Notes: a model not told the origin generated them from the sequence alone. DNA of 64,000 bases from Pseudomonadota bacterium (GCA_037200975.1 JBBCGI010000001.1:3493716-3557715); one strand, 5' to 3'. Shown: positions 18,941-29,674, numbered from the stretch's first letter. Numbers and translations: made by a program.

Positions 18941-19774
18941 TTACCTTTTGGGCCAGGTGGCTTCGGTGACGCGCTCGTGGCCGGCGAGATCGCGGTGCGA
19001 GGTTACGTGAGTGAAGCCACGGGCGACAAGCGCGGCGCGGCTCCATTCACCCTGCGAATTGCCGTGTTCGAGCGCCAACCAGCCGCCGGCGGCGAGATGG
19101 TCGGGCGATCCATTAATAAGAGTGGCGAGGGCGGCGCTGCCGTCGCCTTCCGGCGTGAGCGCGGCGCGCGGCTCGTGTGCGAGGCCGTCCTGGTCAAGTA
19201 CCGGGTCGTCGGCCGCGATATAGGGCGGGTTGCTGACGATGGCATCGAAGCGGCGCCCGGCGAGCGGCTCGAGCCAGTCGCCTTGCAGCCATTCGATGCG
19301 GCCGGGCGCGAGGCGCTCGCCGTTGCGGCGCGCCACGGCGAGTGCATCGGCAGAGAGGTCGGTGCCGGTCACCTGCCAGTTCACGCGTTCGTGCGCGAGC
19401 GCGATGGCGATCGCCCCCGAACCGGTGCCGAGATCCACCACGCGCGCCGCGCGCGTGCCGATGTGGTCCAGTGCGCGTTGCACCAGCAGCTCGGTTTCGG
19501 GGCGTGGCACCAGCACGGCGGCATTCACTTCGAAGTCGAGCGACCAGAACTCGCGCCGGCCCAGAAGATAGGCGACCGGCGATCCCCGCGCGCGTCGCGC
19601 GCACAAATCGGTGAAACGCGCGATGACCGCGGCCGGCACGGGCTCGCCGTCGCGCGCGAGCAGCTGACTGCGGGTCATGCTCCACGCGTGCGCGAGCAGG
19701 ATTTCCGCATCGCGGCGCGTGATGAGACCGGCCGCTTCGGCCAGCAACCTTTCGCTGTCGGACACTTCGAACAT
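18941..19774 (-). CDS. prmC: Release factor glutamine methyltransferase
   Basis: 277 residues from ATG at 19774; a GTG at 19792 would add six residues. Class I SAM methyltransferase: [16 protein letters not shown] (motif I), [15 protein letters not shown], and the signature [15 protein letters not shown] whose NPPY binds the glutamine side chain. It methylates the GGQ glutamine of release factors. prfA itself is 9 kb away rather than adjacent, unlike the common hemA-prfA-prmC order. Divergent from the MoxR cluster with 49 nt between starts. Confidence 0.95.
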   Translation of the reverse strand: MFEVSDSERLLAEAAGLITRRDAEILLAHAWSMTRSQLLARDGEPVPAAVIARFTDLCARRARGSPVAYLLGRREFWSLDFEVNAAVLVPRPETELLVQRALDHIGTRAARVVDLGTGSGAIAIALAHERVNWQVTGTDLSADALAVARRNGERLAPGRIEWLQGDWLEPLAGRRFDAIVSNPPYIAADDPVLDQDGLAHEPRAALTPEGDGSAALATLINGSPDHLAAGGWLALEHGNSQGEWSRAALVARGFTHVTSHRDLAGHERVTEATWPKR

Positions 19775-19823
19775 GGGGCGGCGATGATGCACGAGTTCCG
19801 TGGGGCATCGGTATCATGCCCGC

Positions 19824-20660
19824 ATGAGCCGCGCGTTACCCTTTGAAGCTCCGGGCAGCCTCTTGCCGCTGCCGCGGCCGCTCATGACGGGTGAAGTCCT
19901 CGACGCGGCGTTCCGGCTGTTTCGCGCCGGGCTGCTGCGATGCCTGCCGTATTCGGGTCTTGCGGTGCTGGTGTTCGAATTGCCGACGGCCTACGCCACA
20001 TTCATGGCACCGTCGGGCGCAGCCGGGCTGCTCGCGATCGGGCGTTTGCGGCCGGTGAGCTGGGTCATCGCGGCGCTGCTGGCGACGGCGCTGCTCGGCG
20101 TGATCACGCTGCGCCTGCGGGCGATCTCGCTCGGAGTGCGGCCGCGCTTTCGCATCGAGCTTGCGGCCGTGCTGAAGCGCTGGCCCGCGGCGCTGCTGGC
20201 GACGCTCGGTGCGTTCGGGTTTCCCCTGCTGCTCTATTCGATGAGTGCGGCGCTCACCAACATCCTGCCCGGCGCGGGACTCGCGCTCATCGGTGTGCCG
20301 CTGCTGTGGCCGGCGGCGTTGTTCGTCGTCGCGCTGCCGGCATTCTGGTGCGATGGTCTCGGCCCATTCGCGGCGATCGCCCAGGCCTTGCGTATCTCGC
20401 GGCGGCGTTCATGGCGCATGTTCGGCGCGCTGCTCGCCACGGGATGCATGGTGGCGGTTTTCTATGCTGTCTCGGCGATCGTCGTCGGCATGTTGTCCCC
20501 GATGCTGGGGCGGGCCGATCTGTTCCTGATCGCGGCGGTGCGTTCGATGCTGGCGCTGGTGGTCGGCGCGCTCGGCGTGCCATTCGCGCTGGCGGTGCTC
20601 ATCGTCGCGTACGAAGACCTGAAACTGCGCGAACGGGAGCGGCAGGACCTGCTCCGATGA
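19824..20660 (+). CDS. Multi-pass membrane protein opening the MoxR/DUF58 cluster
   Basis: 278 residues from ATG at 19824 (MSRALPFEAPGS); an upstream start at 19800 would overlap the promoter. About six hydrophobic segments (near 34-52, 72-92, 112-134, 140-164, 195-220, 228-250) and a basic cytoplasmic tail (YEDLKLRERERQDL). No catalytic motif. Its ATGA overlap with the DUF4129 gene places it in the MoxR operon. It resembles the integral membrane proteins that often precede DUF4129 in such clusters; function unknown, possibly part of an envelope assembly complex. Confidence 0.8.
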   Translation: MSRALPFEAPGSLLPLPRPLMTGEVLDAAFRLFRAGLLRCLPYSGLAVLVFELPTAYATFMAPSGAAGLLAIGRLRPVSWVIAALLATALLGVITLRLRAISLGVRPRFRIELAAVLKRWPAALLATLGAFGFPLLLYSMSAALTNILPGAGLALIGVPLLWPAALFVVALPAFWCDGLGPFAAIAQALRISRRRSWRMFGALLATGCMVAVFYAVSAIVVGMLSPMLGRADLFLIAAVRSMLALVVGALGVPFALAVLIVAYEDLKLRERERQDLLR

Positions 20661-21601
20661 ACGGCCGGTACTTGAAATGCTGGCTGCCTTTGTTAGGTCT
20701 GTGCGCCGCGGCGTCGTTCGCCGCCGCGGAGGACGGCGCGCTGCGGGCGGTCGAGGCCTGCCGCGAGCGGCTCGACCCGCGTGTCGACGTGGGCATCGAG
20801 CGCGTGCAGCGGCGTTGCCCCGAGCTGCTGCCGGCACTCGAACATTCGCCGTACCGCGAGTTGTTGCCGCACACGTTGCGCGAGCGGCGGGAGGAAATCA
20901 CCGCCGAATCGCTGCGCGCGATGGCCGATCTGCTGCGGCATGCGACCGCGGAAACGCCGGCGCGTGCCGCTCCGCGACAGGAACTGCTCGCACCCGTGCT
21001 GGCGGAACTCGGCGAACAGGGCCGGACCGGCGTGACGCGCTGGGAACGTTTCAAGCGCTGGCTCAAGCAGAAGTTCGAGAGCCGCCCGGACGACGACGAA
21101 ACCGGCTGGCTCGAGAAGTGGTCGCGCCAGTTCCACACCAGCGAAGGCGTGGCGCGCGCGCTCACCTACGCCGGTTATGCGGTGCTGGCGGCGCTGGTGT
21201 TGTTCGTCGTCTGGGGCGAATTACGCGCCGCGGGCCTGCTGGGCGGCATGCGGCGCGCGGCGCGGCGCGTGAATCCTGCGGCCGAGTGGCGGCGGCGCCT
21301 GATGCTGGCCGACGTGAACGCGGCGCCGCTCGCCGACCGGCCGGGCATGTTGCTGCGGTTGTTAGGCGAGGCGCTGACGCGTTCGCATCGTCTGCCTGCG
21401 CCGCAAGGGTTGACCGCGCGTGCCATCGCGCGCCGCGCCGAGCTCGATTCGGCCGAAGACCGCGCCGCGCTCGAACACGTCGCCGCGACGGCCGAGGAGG
21501 TGCGGTACGCCGGACGCCGGGTGGGCGAGCAAAACCTGGAAGGCGCCGTGAGCAGCGCGAAGGCGCTGCTGCAGAAATTCACACGCCCGGAGAAACGCTG
21601 A
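20657..21601 (+). CDS. DUF4129 domain membrane protein
   Basis: 314 residues from ATG at 20657 (4-nt overlap with the gene before). Signal peptide-like N-terminus (LKCWLPLLGLCAAASFAAA), a periplasmic helical region of about 160 residues, a transmembrane helix near 175-195 (YAVLAALVLFVVWGEL) and a cytoplasmic DUF4129 domain at the C-terminus containing NAAPLADRPGMLLRLLGEAL and TARAIARRAEL. DUF4129 proteins resemble the C-terminal domain of transglutaminase-like membrane proteins and travel with MoxR and DUF58. Seen: architecture and position. Role in the complex is not known. Confidence 0.82.
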   Translation: MNGRYLKCWLPLLGLCAAASFAAAEDGALRAVEACRERLDPRVDVGIERVQRRCPELLPALEHSPYRELLPHTLRERREEITAESLRAMADLLRHATAETPARAAPRQELLAPVLAELGEQGRTGVTRWERFKRWLKQKFESRPDDDETGWLEKWSRQFHTSEGVARALTYAGYAVLAALVLFVVWGELRAAGLLGGMRRAARRVNPAAEWRRRLMLADVNAAPLADRPGMLLRLLGEALTRSHRLPAPQGLTARAIARRAELDSAEDRAALEHVAATAEEVRYAGRRVGEQNLEGAVSSAKALLQKFTRPEKR

Positions 21602-22953
21602 TGCGCGAGCGCGGCGTCACGTTGCTGTTGGCAGTGGCGGCATTCGCGGCCTTCTATGGCCTGTGGCTGCGACCGGCGTCCGATCTCGACCCCGATGCCG
21701 ATACCGCGCGCCCGACCTCGGCGGAGCGCCGCGGCAATGGGTACGCCGGACTCTTCGAGTGGTTGCAGCGTTCCGGCGTCCACGTGCGCTCGTGGCGCGA
21801 GCGGTACACCGCGCTGCAGGCGAGCGACCTGCCGCCGCGCGGCAACCTGCTGGTGTTGTCGCTGCCCGGTGTCGAAGTGTTCCGCAGCGACGAGTTCAGT
21901 GCGCTCGATCGGTGGGTGCGCGCGGGAAACACCTTGTTGATCAACGCCGGATTGCTGGATCAGCCGGGCTGGGCGGCCGGCCGTTCCTCGGGCGCCGTCG
22001 GCGAAATCGAATCGCTGACCGCGATCGAATTCGAGACGCGCGCCGCGCGCGAACTGCGGCTCGACGACACGCCGCTCGCGCAACGCGTGCGCGAAGCGGA
22101 TGCGAAGGATGCCGCCAAGGATGAGGATGAAGACGACGAGCTTTCGGAAGTGCAACCGCTCAAGCACGGATTCATCGTGCCGCCCAGGATTCCCTTGTTG
22201 CCCACGGGACCGCATGCGCTCCTGGTCGGCGTGCACAAGCTGGGTGCCGAAACCGACTACGAAGCAGAGGAATGGTCGCTGCGCATCCCCTACGACAGCT
22301 TCGTGCTCACGTTGGCGCGCACCGACAAGGGCGAGGGCGCGTTTTTCGAACAGCGCCTCGGGCAGGGCCGCATCCTGTTGTCCGCCAGCGGTTCGCTGTT
22401 CACCAATCGCGCGCTCGGCAACGACGACAACGCGCGGCTGTTCGCGAACATCGTGAGTTCGAGCGTGTCGCGCGACGGGACGGTGTTGTTCGACGACCTG
22501 CGGCAGGGCTTGTCAGCCAACTACGATCCCGCGCGTTTCTACCGGGATCCGCGGTTGTACAAGACGATCCTCATCGCGCTGGCCCTGTGGCTGGTGTGGG
22601 TGCTGGGATCGACTCGTCTGCGCGCACCGCCGATCGTGGCGCACGACCCGTCCGAAGCGGAGCTGGTGCGGCGCGCCGGTGGCCTGGTGGCGCGCACGGT
22701 CGCCTCATATCACACCGCGCTCCGGCTGTTCGATCACTTCTTCGCGCGCGTCGCCCGCGCGGCACGCGGTTCGAGCGGCGTGACACCCGAACGCGGCGAG
22801 TTGTGGCACTGGCTCGAGCGGCACGCGGCCATCCTGCCGCAGGAACTCGATCAACTGAAAAACTGGTATGCGGATGCCCATGCGGAGCGCAATCTGCCGC
22901 TCGCGCCGCTGCAGAATCTCCTCGACACCCTGGAAAAACGGCTGAACACATGA
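21601..22953 (+). CDS. DUF4350 domain membrane protein
   Basis: 450 residues, ATG at 21601 sharing its A with the previous stop. An N-terminal helix (TLLLAVAAFAAFYGLWL) and a second near 320-338 (ILIALALWLVWVLG) flank a periplasmic DUF4350 region with GYAGLFEWLQRSGVHVRSW and GNLLVLSLPGVEVFRSDE, a Rossmann-like ThuA/GATase-type fold without catalytic residues. An acidic insert (DAAKDEDEDDE) lies near 165. The cytoplasmic tail is helical. Ends in an ATGA overlap with moxR. Works presumably with the neighbouring DUF4129, MoxR and DUF58 proteins. Confidence 0.85.
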   Translation: MRERGVTLLLAVAAFAAFYGLWLRPASDLDPDADTARPTSAERRGNGYAGLFEWLQRSGVHVRSWRERYTALQASDLPPRGNLLVLSLPGVEVFRSDEFSALDRWVRAGNTLLINAGLLDQPGWAAGRSSGAVGEIESLTAIEFETRAARELRLDDTPLAQRVREADAKDAAKDEDEDDELSEVQPLKHGFIVPPRIPLLPTGPHALLVGVHKLGAETDYEAEEWSLRIPYDSFVLTLARTDKGEGAFFEQRLGQGRILLSASGSLFTNRALGNDDNARLFANIVSSSVSRDGTVLFDDLRQGLSANYDPARFYRDPRLYKTILIALALWLVWVLGSTRLRAPPIVAHDPSEAELVRRAGGLVARTVASYHTALRLFDHFFARVARAARGSSGVTPERGELWHWLERHAAILPQELDQLKNWYADAHAERNLPLAPLQNLLDTLEKRLNT

Positions 22954-23900
22954 ACACCGTAGTCGCGACTTTCGAACAAACCGTACAACGCGAGCTGGCG
23001 CGCGTCATCGTCGGCGCGGAGGACGTCATCCGTGCGTTGTGTATCGCGCTGATCGCGCGCGGCCACGTGCTGGTGCAGGGGCCGCCCGGCCTCGGCAAGA
23101 CTCTATTGGCCAAGACGCTGGCGCGCGTGCTGGGCGGCGAATTCAAACGCGTGCAGGGCACCGCGGATCTCATGCCCAGCGACATCGTCGGTACACACAT
23201 CTTCGATGCGTCGAAGAACGAGTTCGTGTTCCGGCGCGGCCCGTTGTTCGCGGAAGTTTTGCTGGTCGACGAGATCAATCGCACCGGACCCAAGACGCAA
23301 TCGGCGCTGCTCGAGGCGATGGAGGAGCGGCAGGTGTCCTCGGAGCGCGACCATTACGCGCTGCCGGAAGATTTCCTGGTGCTGGCGACGCAGAATCCGC
23401 GCGAGTTCGAGGGCACCTATCCACTGCCGGAGTCGCAGCTCGACCGTTTCATGCTGCGCATCGACATGAGTTATCCGGAACGCGCGGCCGAGGGCGAGAT
23501 CCTCAGGCGGTACGGTACGGAGCTCGAGGCGCGCGAGGCGATTCCCGCCGACCTTGGGCGCATCGACCGCGGACAGCTGCACGCGGCGCGCGCCGCGGCC
23601 AGCGCGCTGCATGTGTCCGAGGCGTTGTCCGATTACGTGCTCGATCTGGCCCGCGCGACGCGCGAACATCCGCGCGTGGCGCTGGGCCTGTCCACGCGCG
23701 GCGCGCTGGCGTTGATCCGCGCCGCGCGCGTGCACGCGGGACTGCGCCAGGGCGATTTCGTGGCGGCGGACGACGTGCAGGCGGTCGCGCGCTGGGTCAT
23801 GGCGCATCGCCTGGTGCTCAAACCCGAAGCGGCGCTCGACGGCGATACCGACTCGGGCGTGGTCGGCGCCATCCTCGATGCCACGCCGGTGCCGCGTTAG
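22950..23900 (+). CDS. MoxR-family AAA+ ATPase
   Basis: 316 residues. ATG at 22950 overlaps the previous stop; the open frame before it is not coding. Walker A GPPGLGKTLLAKTLA near residue 44, Walker B EVLLVDEINRTGPKTQSALL, sensor 1 ATQNPREFEGTYPLPESQLDRF, and sensor 2 GLSTRGALALIRAARVHA are all present. MoxR ATPases act as chaperone-like partners of VWA or DUF58 proteins, activating metalloenzymes or envelope functions. The DUF58 gene follows after 15 nt. No VWA protein is seen in the window. Confidence 0.93.
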   Translation: MNTVVATFEQTVQRELARVIVGAEDVIRALCIALIARGHVLVQGPPGLGKTLLAKTLARVLGGEFKRVQGTADLMPSDIVGTHIFDASKNEFVFRRGPLFAEVLLVDEINRTGPKTQSALLEAMEERQVSSERDHYALPEDFLVLATQNPREFEGTYPLPESQLDRFMLRIDMSYPERAAEGEILRRYGTELEAREAIPADLGRIDRGQLHAARAAASALHVSEALSDYVLDLARATREHPRVALGLSTRGALALIRAARVHAGLRQGDFVAADDVQAVARWVMAHRLVLKPEAALDGDTDSGVVGAILDATPVPR

Positions 23901-23915
23901 GGGGACTGCGCCGCC

Positions 23916-25214
23916 ATGCATCTCGCCATCCGCGGATACCTGTTCGTCGCGCTGACTGCCTTGTTAGGCGTGGCCGGCACCTGGTCGGATGAGCCGGGAT
24001 TCGCGAGCGCCTGGTTGTTTCCCGCGTTCCTGCTGCTCACGGGGCTCGTGCTCGAAGCGTCGTACCTGCGCGGCACGCGTCTCGATCTGCGCATGCGCGT
24101 GGATTCACGTCTCAAGCTCGGATTACGCATCGGCGGCGCGTTCGCGTTCGCGCACAACCGCGGCCGCGAGCTCACGCTGCAGTACGCGCGCGTATTGCCT
24201 CCGGCGCTGCGCCAGTCGGCCGACGTCCATACGATCGCGATGGCGCCCGACGCCGAGACCGCCGATCCCGTGGAGCTGTTGCCGCTGCGGCTCGGCGCGG
24301 CGCGGTTCGGCGCGGTACCGGCGCGGTTGTTAGGCCGGTTCCGGCTGGCTTGGTGGAGCCGCGATGTGCCGCAGGATCAGCCGTTCACGGTTGCGCCGGA
24401 CAGCCTGCCGCGCGGCGCGCGCGCGATCGCCGGCGAATCGGCGGGAGACACGCCGCGGCGGCTGCCGGGTACCGGGGTCGAGTTGCTGCAGCTGCGCGAC
24501 TATGCGACCGGCGACGCGTTGTCGCGCATCGACTGGAAGGCGACCGCGCGGCGCGGCTCGCTGGTGGCGCGCGAGTACAGCGAGGCGCAGCACCTGGAGA
24601 TCCTGGTCGTCATCGATGCCGGGCGCGCCAGCCGCGTGCGCGCCGGCGACCTCGATCGACTCGGTTTGTATGCGAACGTCGCCGCGCGGCTCGCCGAACA
24701 TGCGGTGTCGATCGAGGATCGCATCGGGCTGCTGGTGTACGCGCAGCGGCCATTGACGGCCTGTCTGCCGGATCGCGGCACGCGCGCCGTGACGCGGCTG
24801 CGGCGGGCGCTCGAGACGCTGGACACCGCGCGCGGGGAATCGGATCCGGTGGCGGCTGCGATGCAGGTGCGTCGCATGCTGCGGCATCGCGGACTCGTGG
24901 TGTGGCTGACCGATCTCGCCGAACCTGCGCGCAACGAGGAGCTGATGCAGGCGTTGAAGGCGCTGGTGCCGCGCCATCAGCCCATCGTGGCCTCGCCGCA
25001 AGCCGCAGAGATCGCGCGGCTGGCCGCGGCGCCGGCCCGCGACTGGCGCGACCCCGGCGTGGCGCTCGCGGCCCGCGAGCACCTCCACGCGGCGCAGCTG
25101 CAGGTGGCGGCGTTGCGTGGCAAGGGCGTCGTCGTGCTCGATGAATCCGACGACCGGCTCGATCGCGCGGTGCTCGACGCCTATCTACAGCTGCGGCGGA
25201 GGCGCCGGGTATGA
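23916..25214 (+). CDS. DUF58 domain-containing protein
   Basis: 432 residues. Two N-terminal membrane segments (about 8-25 and 31-48) are followed by a beta-rich region and the DUF58 core: GVELLQLRDYATGDALSRID then WKATARRGSLVAREYSEA, with a degenerate VWA-like domain behind it (ILVVIDAGRASRV carries the DxGxS version of the MIDAS motif). DUF58 proteins are constant partners of MoxR ATPases. The C-terminus ends in a run of arginines. Overlaps the next gene by 4 nt. Confidence 0.9.
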   Translation: MHLAIRGYLFVALTALLGVAGTWSDEPGFASAWLFPAFLLLTGLVLEASYLRGTRLDLRMRVDSRLKLGLRIGGAFAFAHNRGRELTLQYARVLPPALRQSADVHTIAMAPDAETADPVELLPLRLGAARFGAVPARLLGRFRLAWWSRDVPQDQPFTVAPDSLPRGARAIAGESAGDTPRRLPGTGVELLQLRDYATGDALSRIDWKATARRGSLVAREYSEAQHLEILVVIDAGRASRVRAGDLDRLGLYANVAARLAEHAVSIEDRIGLLVYAQRPLTACLPDRGTRAVTRLRRALETLDTARGESDPVAAAMQVRRMLRHRGLVVWLTDLAEPARNEELMQALKALVPRHQPIVASPQAAEIARLAAAPARDWRDPGVALAAREHLHAAQLQVAALRGKGVVVLDESDDRLDRAVLDAYLQLRRRRRV

Positions 25215-25543
25215 GCGATCCGTACAAACGCGGCCCGGCGATCTATGTCGATGTCGACGACACGCTGGTCCGGCACGCGAGCACCAGCCCGGTGCCGATC
25301 ACACAGGTCATCGAACAGGTGCGGCGGTTGCATGCGCGCGGCTTTCCGTTGTACTGCTGGAGCACCGGCGGGGCGGATTATGCGCAGCGCATCGTCACCG
25401 AGCTCGGGTTGGCGGAGTGTTTCACCGCGTTCCTGCCCAAACCGACCATCCTCATCGACGATCAGGAGATGTCGGCGTGGCTGCTCAGGACCTTCCACCC
25501 GATGTCGATCGACGACGACGCGGTGGATGCGTATCTACCTTGA
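25211..25543 (+). CDS. Minimal HAD-like phosphatase
   Basis: 110 residues, ATG overlapping the DUF58 stop by 4 nt. HAD motif I DVDDTLV near residue 14, motif II region YCWSTGGADY, and motif III/IV LPKPTILIDDQEM are visible, but no cap domain fits in this length. It is much shorter than typical HAD hydrolases (about 200), like polynucleotide-3-phosphatase-type or FCP-like minimal cores. Acid residues for catalysis are kept, so it may be active. Substrate unknown. The stop TGA ends on the first base of inverted repeat copy 3. Confidence 0.75.
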   Translation: MSDPYKRGPAIYVDVDDTLVRHASTSPVPITQVIEQVRRLHARGFPLYCWSTGGADYAQRIVTELGLAECFTAFLPKPTILIDDQEMSAWLLRTFHPMSIDDDAVDAYLP

Positions 25544-25667
25544 GTGGTGCCGGGGAAAGGTGGTGCCGGGGTGCAATTCTCGTAATTGAGCCGGCGTACG
25601 CACTTAGAGCAACCGTCCGCTCAATTACGAGAATTGCACCCCGGCACCACCTTTCCCCGGCACCACT
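25543..25667. repeat. GTGCCGGG-type inverted repeat element, copy 3
   Basis: Arms at 25543-25590 and 25620-25667 are perfect 48-nt reverse complements, loop 29 nt. Each arm has two copies of GTGGTGCCGGGG followed by TGCAATTCTCGTAATT. It fills the space between two convergent genes: its first base is the A of the HAD stop TGA and it ends 2 nt before the TAG of the minus-strand gene. Nearly the same arm sequence occurs in copy 4 at 34024, with changes matched on both arms. Confidence 0.92.
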
Positions 25668-25669
25668 TC

Positions 25670-26410
25670 CTACTTGACGCTGTAGCCGCGCGCCTCGAGG
25701 CAGGCGCCTTCTGCGCGCCGATAGTCCGCGTTCTTGGAGGTGATCTCGGAATCATCGACATTGCCTGACGGACGCGTTGGATCGAAGCCGGTTTTCCCGA
25801 CCGCCCAGGCATGGCATTCGTAACGATCGGTGGCCTGCTGTTCTTCGCTCTGGCCGTTCTTGGGATAAACGAAGATCTCGTCGCTGCCCTGGCTGGCGCT
25901 GTCGTCGACGCGCGGCTCGCCGCCGGGCGGTTGGCTCACCACGTATTCACGCCGCTCGGGCCGCCACTGGTAGTACGTGTCGTCGGCGTAGTAGTAAGGC
26001 ATGCCGCCGAACCAGACGCGCGTGTAGTAGGGCGGCAGGAAACCGACACCGATTCCGATCGGCGGCGCGACCACCACGAAGCGCGGCCCATACGGGCGGT
26101 ACCAGGCGCCGCGCGAATAGTAGTAAGGCGAGCCGCGGTAACGCACCGGGTAATAGCCGAGCGGCAACGCGGGCGCGACATAACCGCGCGACGGATAGCT
26201 GCGATTGTGGCGGTAGCGGTCGTCGATGCGCGATTCGACCCGCGCACCGATCTGCGATGAAACACGCGGCTGCGAACGCCGGTTGTCGTCGTTGCGATGA
26301 CGATCGGGATTGCCGGCGGCGAACGCGGCGGATGCGCCCAGTGCCAGCAGGACGATCGCAATGCGGCTCAATTTTCCGTGCGCGTGCATGACTCGTTCAC
26401 CTCGATTCAT
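25670..26410 (-). CDS. DUF6515-like secreted Tyr/Pro-rich protein
   Basis: 246 residues from ATG at 26410 (overlapping the preceding stop as ATGA); ATG at 26389 (MHAHGKLSR) gives a better signal peptide (IAIVLLALGASAAFAAG). The middle is rich in Tyr, Pro, Gly and Arg (LPLGYYPVRYRGSPYYYSRG; WFGGMPYYYADDTYYQWRP), a pattern seen in DUF6515 envelope proteins. The C-terminal third (IFVYPKNGQ, DRYECHAWAVGKTGFDP, ACLEARGYSVK) is closely related to the same region of the adjacent gene. The two cysteines in that region may pair. Likely periplasmic or outer-membrane associated; function unknown. Confidence 0.75.
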   Translation of the reverse strand: MNRGERVMHAHGKLSRIAIVLLALGASAAFAAGNPDRHRNDDNRRSQPRVSSQIGARVESRIDDRYRHNRSYPSRGYVAPALPLGYYPVRYRGSPYYYSRGAWYRPYGPRFVVVAPPIGIGVGFLPPYYTRVWFGGMPYYYADDTYYQWRPERREYVVSQPPGGEPRVDDSASQGSDEIFVYPKNGQSEEQQATDRYECHAWAVGKTGFDPTRPSGNVDDSEITSKNADYRRAEGACLEARGYSVK

Positions 26411-26970
26411 TTGACTGTGTACCCGCGGCCTTCGAGACAGGCCGATATCGCCCGTCGATAGTCGGCAGCCTGCCGCTCGAGCCGCGCGCGTTCCGCCTGC
26501 TGGTCCGCGCCGACACGCTGGTTGATCTGTTCGCGCTCGTTGCGGCGTGCCGCGTCGGACGACGCCCCGGCGATTGCACCCACGATGGCGCCGGCCACCG
26601 CGCCTTCACCCGTATCGCGCGGAGAGCCGATGGCGGCACCGATGACCGCCCCGGTCACCGCTCCCGCAACCGTCGACTGGCCCGGCGGCGGCATCGCCAC
26701 CACCTGGATGCGCTGATGCGGCGCCAGGTGCGGCTCGCTCGGATTGTAGTGCGACTGCGCGACGGCCCAGTTGTGACATTCGTAACGGTCGCGATCGAGC
26801 CGCTTGTCGTCCTGCCCCTTCGACGGGTAGACGAACACCTCGGCGTCGGCCGGTACGGCCGTGCTCGCCACAGTGGGTTCTGCCGGGGGTGCCGCGGCCG
26901 GCTCAGCAATTGCGCAACCCGCGCTGAGGGCAGACGCCGCGCAGGCGGCCATGATCCATTTCACGTGCAT
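26407..26970 (-). CDS. Glycine-zipper lipoprotein, paralogue of its neighbour
   Basis: 187 residues. Lipobox SAGC gives acylated C19. The first part repeats the neighbour's motif (VFVYPSKGQ, DRYECHNWAVAQSHYNPSEP). It then has a glycine-zipper stretch (GAVTGAVIGAAIGSPRDTGE and GAVAGAIVGAIAGASS) of the kind that inserts in or packs against membranes, a charged helix rich in Arg/Glu/Gln, and the shared ending ACLEGRGYTVK. Co-transcribed with the downstream gene (4-nt overlap). The shared N- and C-terminal modules point to a tandem duplication in which different middle segments were gained. Confidence 0.8.
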   Translation of the reverse strand: MHVKWIMAACAASALSAGCAIAEPAAAPPAEPTVASTAVPADAEVFVYPSKGQDDKRLDRDRYECHNWAVAQSHYNPSEPHLAPHQRIQVVAMPPPGQSTVAGAVTGAVIGAAIGSPRDTGEGAVAGAIVGAIAGASSDAARRNEREQINQRVGADQQAERARLERQAADYRRAISACLEGRGYTVK

Positions 26971-27017
26971 ACAGGTCTCCTCGAGACTTCAACGCCGCAA
27001 CTCACCGCCGGTTGACA

Positions 27018-28570
27018 CTAGAGACCAGAAATCCTGCCGCGAGTTCGCGCCCGGTTGCGGCTGCGCCCGAATACGTAGCCGCGCAGCAGCGAGACCATGA
27101 ACAGCCAGTAGCCGACGCCGATGGTGATACGCGCCCAGCGCGGCACTTCCGGATCTGGCGATACGTATCCCTCGATGAAACCGCATACGAGCAGCAGCAA
27201 CACCAGCGCGAACATCACGCGCACGCTTTCGGCGGCGGCCGCACGGAATGCCTCGCTGCGCGTGAGCGCGCCAGGGCGCACCAGCGCCTCGCCCATGTAC
27301 GCGCCGGCGGCGCCGGCCAGGCAGATACACGACAACTCCACGCAGCCATGCGCGATCACGAAGTCGAACAGTCGTCCCGCGAGATCGTGCTGACCCGTGA
27401 AGGCGAACACCGCGCCCAGCGACAGGCCGTTCAGGCCGATGATGTAGAACGTGCCAAGACCGAACACCACGCCCGAACAGAACGCGAACAGCGCGACGAT
27501 GATGTTGTTGGTCAGGATGTCGATCGACAGGACCGCGGACGGCGTGACATTGAGCAGGCCATCGGTCCACAGCTCGCCGCGTTCGACGGTGGCGATGAGA
27601 CGCGGACTCGCGAACATCGCGATGAGGTCCGGGTAGGTGAAGATCAGCCACGCGCCCGTGACCGCGGATACCACGAACAGCAGCGCGACACCGAGCACGT
27701 GGATACGCATGCGCCCCATCGCCGCCGGGATCCGCTCGCGCATGAGCGAGTGCGCGGCCTGCCAGAAGCGGGTCGCGGGGCGGGTGATGACATCGTGCAG
27801 GTCCGCATACACCGCTTCGAGATATTCCGCGGAGCGCGCCCCGGATGGATCCTCCGCAAGCCGCGCGACGCCGAGCTCGCGTGCGGCGCGCCGGTAGTCT
27901 TCAACTACCGCCAGCGCATCCGGCACGTCGCTGCCGCGCCTTCGGCCCAACGCGGCGGCGCGCTCGCCGGCTTCGTTCCACCGGGCGTGTTTGTCAGGCG
28001 TGCCGCGCAACGCGTCGAGCTTTTTCAGAAACGGGGCGCGTTCCACCGCGAGCACCGTGCCGGCGGCGATATCGCCCAGCCGCAGATGACGGCGTCCGAA
28101 CATCACGAACAGCAGGCCGACGATGTACAACACGGGTAGTGAGTCCACCAGGCGGAAGATATTGCGCGTGACCAGCGGGCCGAGCGTCGGCACGCGCCCT
28201 TCGACGGTGAGCACGCGGATGCCCGTGAGGCGCTTGCCCGGCGTGCGCCCCGCCATCAGCGGCTCGAGAATCAGGTGATAACAGAAGTAGATGATCGTGG
28301 CCGGCAGCACGCCGGCCAGTCTCCACAGAGTTTCATCGGCGGCGGGCACTTCGAAATCGAGATTGCCGAGGATCGCCCACGCGGCCAGCAGGAAATACGT
28401 CACCGCGAGCGCGAAGCGGATGATCCAGTCGAGGATGAAGGCGATGGTGCGTGCGCCGGGGCCCGCGAGCACGATGCGCGCATCGATGCCCGTCGCGCTG
28501 GGCACATCGATGGCCGGTGGCGCCGCGAGGCCGCCCGTTCCACGGGCGGCGGCCGGCACTGCCGGGGAGC

Positions 28571-28574
<4 letters not shown>
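27018..28574 (-). CDS. RDD domain - SpoIIM (DUF95) domain fusion membrane protein
   Basis: 518 residues from GTG at 28574, which overlaps the prfA stop as GTGA; the longer open frame upstream is antisense-like. An Ala/Pro tail of about 25 residues leads to an RDD domain (about 30-190: [43 protein letters not shown]). A helical linker with [19 protein letters not shown], resembling the N-terminus of stand-alone SpoIIM proteins, precedes five or six transmembrane helices (about 300-510) with [19 protein letters not shown] and the [13 protein letters not shown] motif. In related bacteria RDD and SpoIIM proteins are separate neighbours within the MoxR/DUF58 cluster; here they are one chain. No stop or frameshift separates them. 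Confidence 0.85.
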
Positions 28575-29673
<1,099 letters not shown>

Positions 29674-29674
<1 letters not shown>

